From: Burkholderiales bacterium
GTDB lineage: Bacteria; Pseudomonadota; Gammaproteobacteria; Burkholderiales; Usitatibacteraceae
Length of the DNA stretch: 11,307 nucleotides
Assembly: GCA_026786225.1 (NCBI GenBank)
Contig: JAJAYN010000294.1
Location: forward strand, 1-11,307
Reading direction: 5' to 3'
The position numbers and the translations under genes were made by a program. This document shows, piece after piece, positions 5,979-11,307 of this stretch. Positions within the stretch are counted from its first letter, which is position 1, and each line of letters opens with the position of its first letter. The notes beneath the pieces are model-generated. The model did not search any database. It was not told where the DNA came from and saw nothing but the letters and a program-made list of their open reading frames with translations.

Positions 5979-8027
5979 TCATTTCAGCAACGTCTGTTCC
6001 ATGAATTTGATCTGCGCATAGAACAGAAAATCAGCGTTCGATTTTTTTGCAAATCCGTGTCCCTCGTCGTTTGCCGTCAGGAACCACACCGGCGTGCCCT
6101 GTTTTTTCAGTTGCGCGACAATTTGTTCGGCCTCGGTATAGGGCACACGCGGATCGTTGCGGCCATGCACGACAAAAAGCGGCTTCCTGATCTTCTGCGC
6201 ATGATTGAGCGGTGAGATGGACTCGAGGAATCGACGCATTTCCGGGATGCGCTCATCGCCATATTCCACGCGTCGCAGATCGCGACGATAGCTTTCCGTG
6301 TTGCTGAGAAACGTCACCCAGTTGGAAATGCCGACGATATCGATCGCACTGGCAATGCGGTCCGGATAGTGTGTGGCTACCGCCAGCGCCATGTATCCGC
6401 CGTAACTGCCGCCCATCACCAGCACCTTGTTCGCATCGAGGTCCGGCTGCTCCTTGATCCAGTCGAATAGTGCACCGATATCTTTCACCGAGTCCTCACG
6501 CTTCATGCCGTTATCCAGCGCCAGAAACGTTTTACCGAAACCGCTGGACCCGCGCACATTCGGATAGAGCATGGCGATACCCGACTCGTTGATCATGTAG
6601 TTGTTGCGACCGATAAAACCGGGTCGCGCCTGCGATTCAGGCCCGCCGTGGATATTGATCACCACCGGTCGCTTGCCAGGGAATTTCGTCGCATCCGGTT
6701 GATAAATAAAACCGGAAATCATCAGGCCATCAAAACTTTTCCAGCGCAACAGTTTGGGCTCTGCAAAGTCGAGCGGATTAAGCGCCGGGCTGCCGCTATG
6801 GGTCCAGCGGATAATCCTGGTCGCGGCAACGCTCCACGAATAGACATCGCCCGGGGATCGCGCTGAAGACACGTTGAACGCTACTTCGTGACCAGTTTGA
6901 TCCTTGCCGGTTTTGGGCTCCCCGGCCGTGACGGCAGCGTCGGCACGATCATCATCGCCACCACTTTTCCAGTGCAAGCCGGAGATTTCGCCGGGCAGTA
7001 GCGCCGGACGCGGCAGCTCGGCGAACGTATTCAAATCGAGAAAGCGCAGCACGCTGGAACCATTCTCATTGGTAATGAAGGCGATGCGTCTGGCGCTGGT
7101 GGAAATCGAAAAATCGGTCACGTCGTGTTGCAGTTTCGGCGTCAGTACGGTTTCCGTGCCCTTGCCCAAGTCGATCATGACCAGATGCCGGTACTCGCTG
7201 TTTCTATCCGAGGTCGCGAACAGTTTCCTGCCGTCGCGCGAAAAGCGTGCCTGGTTATACGAGACCGGCACAGCATCGTCTTTCTTCGCCAGCACCACAC
7301 GTTTTTTTATGCCGCTGGCAATGTGCATCGTCCAGAGATGCGATTCATTTGCGGAGACATACTCGGCGTACACCAATCTCTTGTCGTCCGGCGAGAATCG
7401 GAAGCCTCTCCATCCGCCACCCTGAAAGGTGGCGATCGTTTTTGCCGTTTCCGGTTTCAGCGGATCAGCCAGTATCAGCCTGGTCATCGGCACGCGGGAA
7501 GCCGTGTTGCGGTCTATCGTGGTGGTCGTGTAAACAATCCGGTCGCCCTTTCGACTCCATGCAGGCGCGCTGGCACGCACGTCGGGGTCGGAAATCGCCG
7601 TGACTTTTCTTGTCGCGAGGTCGAGACGAAAAATCTGAAAAACTTCATCGCCGCCGCTGGCTTTTTGAAACAGGATGTACTCGCCCTTTCCGGGCTGGTA
7701 CGACGCGCCATTCACGGCATCCGGGAAATCGGTAAGCGGGTCCGGCCTGGCACCAGGCGATGCGACCAGATGCAATTGCAGCGTGTTGTTCAAACGCATG
7801 CGAATCAACATGGCGTGTTGAGTGGGATGCCAGGCGACAATGGACGAAGGCTTGAAGTCGGTGTACGCCTGCACCTTCGTCACCAGTTCTTCGCTTATCG
7901 GCGGTATGCCATCAATGACCAGATTGTCAGTGGGTTTCAGAAACTGGGCATGGGCAGCAGTGGCTGCAGTGACGATTGCCAGCCAGAGGAGCGCGCGCGC
8001 GAAGAGGGGCTTTCCAATGAGGTGCAT
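5979..8027 (-). CDS. Secreted S9 family peptidase (prolyl oligopeptidase-like)
   Basis: This exported serine peptidase has 682 residues from ATG 8027. A signal peptide is clear: a basic start, a hydrophobic core (about 11-22), and an AHA-Q cleavage site after residue 27, so the mature enzyme is probably periplasmic. Residues about 60-400 form a WD40/TolB-like beta-propeller with repeated strand patterns such as FSPDDKRLVY and FSRDGRKLFA. Residues about 430-682 form the alpha/beta-hydrolase domain, with HGGPE near the oxyanion hole (460-464) and the triad Ser541 (GGSYGGYM), Asp625 (HGRNDPRVPY) and His657 (DEGHGF). Such enzymes cleave short peptides, often after proline or acyl-amino acids; the exact substrate cannot be read here. 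A Gly/Asp/Lys-rich loop of about 25 residues (356-382) looks like a flexible insert. The frame stays open to 8159, but the signal peptide fixes the start. The upstream sulfurtransferase ends four bases before this ATG. Confidence 0.92.
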   Translation of the reverse strand: MHLIGKPLFARALLWLAIVTAATAAHAQFLKPTDNLVIDGIPPISEELVTKVQAYTDFKPSSIVAWHPTQHAMLIRMRLNNTLQLHLVASPGARPDPLTDFPDAVNGASYQPGKGEYILFQKASGGDEVFQIFRLDLATRKVTAISDPDVRASAPAWSRKGDRIVYTTTTIDRNTASRVPMTRLILADPLKPETAKTIATFQGGGWRGFRFSPDDKRLVYAEYVSANESHLWTMHIASGIKKRVVLAKKDDAVPVSYNQARFSRDGRKLFATSDRNSEYRHLVMIDLGKGTETVLTPKLQHDVTDFSISTSARRIAFITNENGSSVLRFLDLNTFAELPRPALLPGEISGLHWKSGGDDDRADAAVTAGEPKTGKDQTGHEVAFNVSSARSPGDVYSWSVAATRIIRWTHSGSPALNPLDFAEPKLLRWKSFDGLMISGFIYQPDATKFPGKRPVVINIHGGPESQARPGFIGRNNYMINESGIAMLYPNVRGSSGFGKTFLALDNGMKREDSVKDIGALFDWIKEQPDLDANKVLVMGGSYGGYMALAVATHYPDRIASAIDIVGISNWVTFLSNTESYRRDLRRVEYGDERIPEMRRFLESISPLNHAQKIRKPLFVVHGRNDPRVPYTEAEQIVAQLKKQGTPVWFLTANDEGHGFAKKSNADFLFYAQIKFMEQTLLK

Positions 8028-8031
8028 AGGA

Positions 8032-8871
8032 CTATTTTCCGTGTTGAACAACCGGACGCGCCGGATCGGACACCCACTCGCTCCACGAGCCGGGAAACAG
8101 CTTTGAACCGGAGTGCCCCGCGTATTCCATGGCAAACAAGTTCGCGCAGGCGGTGACACCGGAGCCGCAGTAATGCACCACTTGATCAGCAGGCTTGTGA
8201 TTGATCAGTGTGGCGAATTCATTCCTGATCGTGTCGGCCGCACGAAAGGTGAGGTCGGCATTGAGGTTGGATTTGTAGAATCGGTTGACGGCGTTTGGTA
8301 TGTGTCCGGCGACCGGGTCGATGGGTTCGGTCTCGCCCCGATAGCGTTCAGCAGCGCGCGCATCGATAAGTGCGATATCGCCGTAGCCAAGGTGCGCCAA
8401 TACTTCGGCCGCACTCCAGACCATCATTGGGTCCGCCTGACCACGCAACGGGGCAGGCGTTGGCGCCGGGACATCGGTCGACAGCGTGCCACCATCGGCA
8501 ATCCACTTCGGGATGCCGCCATCGAGCAGCAATACGTTGGTGAGGCCTATCCAGCGCGCCATCCACCAGAGGCGCGAAGCAAATTGGCCGCCCACATCGT
8601 CATAGGCAACGATGGTGGACGTGTTCGATACACCGTGGCGAGCCAGAAAGGCCGTAAATGCCGCAGGCGACGGCAACGGATGGCGTCCATTGGTGCCGGT
8701 TTTTTCTCCGGACAAATCGGTGTCGACGTTCGCATAATGCGCGCCGGGAATATGTCCTTCGCGATATTGGCGTTCGCCCTTGCCGAGGTCGAACAGGTCG
8801 TGACGGCAGTCGAAGATCACCCTGGCGGGTTCGTGCAAGTGCTTCGACAGATTTTCGGTGTTGATCAACAT
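8032..8871 (-). CDS. sseA: 3-Mercaptopyruvate sulfurtransferase-type rhodanese
   Basis: This two-domain rhodanese has 279 residues from ATG 8871. The inactive N-terminal rhodanese domain (about 4-128) contains the YREGHIPGAHYANVD stretch, and the catalytic domain (about 150-272) contains YRGETEPIDPVAGHIPNAVN. The nucleophile is Cys235 in CGSGVTAC, the loop typical of 3-mercaptopyruvate sulfurtransferases; thiosulfate rhodaneses have a different loop with more basic residues. It would move sulfur from mercaptopyruvate to thiols or cyanide in the cytoplasm. Length and loop fit E. coli SseA (about 280 residues, Cys238). A TTG at 8907 could add 12 residues; I prefer ATG 8871 because it aligns with the start of the domain, though neither has a good ribosome binding site. 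It lies between the EamA gene (79 bases upstream) and the S9 peptidase gene (four bases downstream). Confidence 0.88.
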   Translation of the reverse strand: MLINTENLSKHLHEPARVIFDCRHDLFDLGKGERQYREGHIPGAHYANVDTDLSGEKTGTNGRHPLPSPAAFTAFLARHGVSNTSTIVAYDDVGGQFASRLWWMARWIGLTNVLLLDGGIPKWIADGGTLSTDVPAPTPAPLRGQADPMMVWSAAEVLAHLGYGDIALIDARAAERYRGETEPIDPVAGHIPNAVNRFYKSNLNADLTFRAADTIRNEFATLINHKPADQVVHYCGSGVTACANLFAMEYAGHSGSKLFPGSWSEWVSDPARPVVQHGK

Positions 8872-8950
8872 GGTGGCGGGCTCGTGTGTGCCGGATGACG
8901 GCAACAAGTTGGTGACGACAACAATTATGCGGCGGTTTTCAAACGCTCAA

Positions 8951-9835
8951 TCAATCCTCTTCGGCAGGCAGCGTCGGTAATTTACTATTCTTGTCCGCGG
9001 CCCCACTGCCCCATTTCGCGAGCAAGCCGCTACTGATGATGACGAGCATGCCAACCCATGCCAGTGGGGGCAATTGCTCGTCGAAGAACACCAGGCCCAG
9101 AATCGCTGCGAAGATGACGGTTGAATACGCAAACGCGCCGACGACGACCGTACTGCCGCTGTGATAGGCCCGCGTCATTGCCAGCTGTGCCAGCGTTGCG
9201 GACAAACCGATGCCGAGCAGCAGCCAGATATTGCCGGTATTTACCGGATGGAATGCGCCGGCCAGCGGTTGCACAAGTGCCGAGCCGAATGTGCCGACCA
9301 GCGAGAAATAAAACACCACGCGCCACGCCGGCTCGCCCGCTTCACCGAGTTTCTTGACGTTCACATAAGCGCATGCGGCGAAAAATCCAGAGCCCAGGCC
9401 GATCATGCCAGCAAGCGCCTGGTCGCTGGCGAACGCCGGGCGCAGCAGCATGGCGACGCCGGCAAATCCGATCGCGATGGCGAAGATGACGCGCGCATTG
9501 AAGCGTTCTTTCAGCAAGATTGCGGAGAGCAGCGTAAGCCAGATCGGCGAGGTGTAGTTGAGGGTGAGGGCGAGAGCCAAGGGCAAATGCGTCATTGCGT
9601 AGAAAGAGGCGACCAGCGAAATGGTACCGGTCGTGCCGCGCCAGAAATGGCCGCGCAGAAATGGCGTGCGCACGGTCTCGCGTTTCCACATCAGAAAAGC
9701 GCCAATTGCCAGCAGTCCGATCAATGACCGATACATCGCCAGTTCTGCGCTGCTGAATTGGCTGCCGAGCATTTTTGCCAGCACGCCGACCAGAGCGAAC
9801 AGCGCGCCAGCGACGAGCATCCAGGAGGAGGTCAT
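8951..9835 (-). CDS. EamA-family (DMT superfamily) transporter
   Basis: This inner-membrane protein of 294 residues has about ten hydrophobic helices in two tandem EamA domains. The first (about 6-131) ends with the typical SPIWLTLLSAILLKERF stretch (96-112). The second (about 143-273) ends with the parallel YSTVIFAAILGLVFFDEQLPPLAWVG stretch (237-262). This internal duplication is the hallmark of the family. Members export amino acids, nucleobases or other small metabolites, and nothing here narrows the substrate. The C-terminal tail (277-294) is polar and probably cytoplasmic. ATG 9835 is chosen because the first helix begins there; a TTG at 9853 with a weak GACGAG upstream would add six residues. 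It is the first gene of the likely operon with the sulfurtransferase, S9 peptidase and DUF2784 genes. Confidence 0.9.
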   Translation of the reverse strand: MTSSWMLVAGALFALVGVLAKMLGSQFSSAELAMYRSLIGLLAIGAFLMWKRETVRTPFLRGHFWRGTTGTISLVASFYAMTHLPLALALTLNYTSPIWLTLLSAILLKERFNARVIFAIAIGFAGVAMLLRPAFASDQALAGMIGLGSGFFAACAYVNVKKLGEAGEPAWRVVFYFSLVGTFGSALVQPLAGAFHPVNTGNIWLLLGIGLSATLAQLAMTRAYHSGSTVVVGAFAYSTVIFAAILGLVFFDEQLPPLAWVGMLVIISSGLLAKWGSGAADKNSKLPTLPAEED

Positions 9836-9868
9836 GGGCAGGGCATCGCTCAATGCGCTCGTCGCAAG

Positions 9869-9975
9869 GCACCTCCCCCGTTGAAAAAGGGGGAATGAGG
9901 GGGATTGTGGATCGTCAACATTGCGTCGCGACCGCCAATCCCCCCCGCCCCGCCTTTTTCAAAGTGGGGAGCAAG
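9869..9975. repeat. Imperfect inverted repeat of about 38-base arms (MITE-like)
   Basis: The left arm (9869-9906) reads CCTCCCCC, then GAAAAAGGGGG, then GAGGGGGATT. The right arm (9937-9975) is its reverse complement with several mismatches and small gaps (AATCCCCC, then CGCCTTTTTC, then GTGGGGAGCA). A spacer of about 30 bases separates them. The left arm can also fold on itself (CCCCC with GGGGG). From memory, dispersed repeats with GAAAAAGGGGGATTGAGGGGGATT-like arms occur in many proteobacterial genomes; this looks like one copy. It lies between the Rieske gene and the EamA gene, both on the - strand, and could end the first transcript. Confidence 0.65.
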
Positions 9976-10035
9976 CCAGTGAACGTAGAGTTGGATAGAA
10001 AAAAACAGAGAACACTAGCATTGGCGGGCGTTACA

Positions 10036-10049
10036 GGGCAAAAATGCCC
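10036..10049. repeat. Short stem-loop after the Rieske gene
   Basis: GGGCA (10036-10040) and TGCCC (10045-10049) pair perfectly around AAAA. On the - strand this lies about 37 bases after the Rieske oxygenase stop codon. No T-run follows directly, so it is at best a weak termination or mRNA-end structure. It could act together with the larger inverted repeat at 9869-9975. Confidence 0.3.
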
Positions 10050-10085
10050 GAAACTCCGCACCAGTTAAAGACTTTTGTTCGTGAC

Positions 10086-11192
10086 TCACCCGCGCGCCAG
10101 CTCCCGACGCACGAATTCGTGGAAGTGCACCATGCCATCTTCCATCGGCGACTGATAAGGGCCTTGTTCATCGCGCCCCTCTTGCCAAAGCAATTTGCGC
10201 CCATCGTTCATGCGCTGGCAGATTTCTTCATCTTCGAGCGCGGTTTCGTCGTAGGCCTTTTGTTCGGCCGCGATGAAATCGGGCTCAAACAGGGCGATCT
10301 CTTCGGGGTAATAGAATTCGACGATATTGGTGCAGCGCTCCGGCCCGCGCGGGACGATGGTCGAAATCACCAGCACGTGCGGATACCACTCGACCATGAT
10401 GTTCGGGTAGTAAGTGAGCCAGATGGCACCCTTGGAAGGCTCAACACCGCCGCGAAATTGCAGCACCATGTCGTGCCATTTTTTGTAGGTTTCGGTGCCG
10501 GGTCGCGAGAGTGACTTGTTCACGCCCACCGTTTGCACGCTATACCAGTCGCCAAACTCCCAATCGAGCTTGTCGCAATCGACGAACTTGCCCAGCCCCG
10601 GATGGAACGGTTCGACGTGATAGTCCTCCAGATACACCTCAATAAAGGTTTTCCAGTTGAAGTTGTATTCGGTGACTTCGACTTTATTGAGTACGTGACC
10701 GGTGAAATCGAGATCCTTCACGCAGCCGAGACGCCCTAGATCACCGGCGATATCGCGCGGCCCCTGAAACAGCATGCCATTCCATTTTTGCAGATTCTTT
10801 TTGGGCAGGTCCAGACAAGGCTGCTGTGGAAAATGCGGCGCACCGAGCAATTTGCCGCTGCCGTCATACGTCCAGCGATGCAGGGGGCAGACGATATTAC
10901 CGGTCAGCAACTGGCCTGCACCTTTGAGCATCACGGCTTGACGGTGACGGCAGATATTGGAAACCAGATTGATGTTCTGGCCATTATTGACCAGCGCCCA
11001 CGCGCCATTGGTCATTTCTAGCGCGCGATAGTCGAAATCGTTCGGCACCATCAATTCGTGGCCGACGTATCCCGGGCCGTTTTTGAAAAAAACGTCCATC
11101 TCACGCGCATGAATGGCGTGATCAAAATACCAACTGACAGGTAATTGCGTCGTGACGGGAGCAAGCTCTCGCGCACCGAGTAGTTCGGACAT
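10086..11192 (-). CDS. Rieske non-haem iron oxygenase, alpha subunit
   Basis: This 368-residue oxygenase subunit of the ring-hydroxylating type takes electrons from a reductase and uses O2 at a mononuclear iron. The N-terminal Rieske domain binds [2Fe-2S] through Cys81-x-His83 and Cys102-x2-His105 (CRH and CPLH). The catalytic domain has the facial triad His192, His197 (EDYHVEPFH) and Asp321 (EDEEIC), with Asp190 placed to pass electrons from the neighbouring Rieske centre. The substrate is unknown: it could be an aromatic acid, a quaternary amine or another compound. No beta subunit, ferredoxin or reductase gene lies in the window. I chose ATG 11192 because relatives I recall start shortly before a LPVSWYFD string and AAGGA lies just upstream, although very close. 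The frame stays open to a TTG at 11279, which would add 29 residues. The gene's own upstream neighbour lies outside the window. Confidence 0.9.
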   Translation of the reverse strand: MSELLGARELAPVTTQLPVSWYFDHAIHAREMDVFFKNGPGYVGHELMVPNDFDYRALEMTNGAWALVNNGQNINLVSNICRHRQAVMLKGAGQLLTGNIVCPLHRWTYDGSGKLLGAPHFPQQPCLDLPKKNLQKWNGMLFQGPRDIAGDLGRLGCVKDLDFTGHVLNKVEVTEYNFNWKTFIEVYLEDYHVEPFHPGLGKFVDCDKLDWEFGDWYSVQTVGVNKSLSRPGTETYKKWHDMVLQFRGGVEPSKGAIWLTYYPNIMVEWYPHVLVISTIVPRGPERCTNIVEFYYPEEIALFEPDFIAAEQKAYDETALEDEEICQRMNDGRKLLWQEGRDEQGPYQSPMEDGMVHFHEFVRRELARG

Positions 11193-11307
11193 CGTCCTTA
11201 CCCCCAATGTACCGGCCTCAAAAAGGCGCGGATAGTCCAAAGTAAAAACACCTGGGCGATCGAGTTTGTTAGCTGTCAACCCAGATTTCCATTAGGCGCA
11301 CTTTCAG
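11193..11307. other. Upstream region of the Rieske gene, window edge
   Basis: This 115-base stretch precedes the Rieske oxygenase. It contains an in-frame TTG (11279) whose complement begins a perfect TTGACA -35-like hexamer (11274-11279), but no -10 hexamer lies at the right distance. GGGGG and AAGGA stretches (about 11195-11206) precede ATG 11192. Whether it is leader or coding depends on which start is used. Confidence 0.35.

Noticed and set aside
7125..8156. Long 343-codon + strand frame opposite the S9 peptidase
   Set aside because: Fully antisense to a gene with clear signal peptide, propeller and catalytic triad; the translation is Arg/Gly/His-rich as expected for a GC-rich shadow frame.
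8028..8159. N-terminal extension of the S9 peptidase by 44 residues
   Set aside because: It would bury a clear signal peptide and overlaps the end of the sulfurtransferase gene in another frame.
9161..9727. 188-codon + strand frame opposite the EamA transporter
   Set aside because: Shadow of a well-supported membrane protein; composition is Arg/Gln/His-rich without a domain.
11253..11279. Promoter with perfect TTGACA -35 upstream of the Rieske gene
   Set aside because: No -10-like hexamer lies 16-18 bases downstream on the - strand, so the -35 match alone is not enough.

Overview
The window looks like ordinary chromosome from a moderately GC-rich proteobacterium, most likely a betaproteobacterium. 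That placement is inferred from the overall base composition, the close match of several proteins to proteobacterial families known from memory (DeoD, KefF, KefC), and dispersed repeats of kinds common in that group. No phylogeny or search could be run. Ten protein-coding genes are supported. One is on the + strand and nine are on the - strand. No tRNA, rRNA, CRISPR array, intact insertion sequence or phage gene was seen.

Layout, left to right: (1) 1-483 has no convincing gene, but holds a degenerate dispersed repeat and a perfect 8-bp stem-loop. (2) 484-879 (+) is an orphan single-domain response regulator. Converging on it is 950-1783 (-), a four-helix membrane protein of unknown function. 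(3) 1784-2172 is again gene-free, with a second, same-orientation copy of the repeat and a strong stem-loop just past deoD. (4) 2173-2883 (-) is purine nucleoside phosphorylase DeoD. (5) 3057-5392 (-) is a kefF-kefC pair with a 4-base ATGA overlap, encoding a glutathione-gated potassium efflux system and its quinone-oxidoreductase-like activator. (6) 5548-9835 (-) is a probable four-gene operon in the order EamA transporter, 3-mercaptopyruvate-type sulfurtransferase, secreted S9 peptidase, DUF2784 membrane protein. A candidate intrinsic terminator lies past its last gene. (7) 9836-10085 carries a large imperfect inverted repeat. (8) 10086-11192 (-) is a stand-alone Rieske non-haem iron oxygenase alpha subunit.

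How the genes fit together: KefF and KefC form a well-understood electrophile-defence module, in which glutathione adducts open K+/H+ exchange and acidify the cytoplasm. The sulfurtransferase next door also concerns thiol and sulfur chemistry, but a functional link is speculation. DeoD is nucleoside salvage. The EamA transporter, S9 peptidase, DUF2784 protein and Rieske oxygenase have no substrate that can be read from the sequence.

No clear new multi-gene system is visible. The least explained pieces are the uncharacterised membrane protein paired with the orphan receiver and bracketed by repeats (about 140-2000), the lone Rieske oxygenase, and the non-coding repeats and stem-loops.
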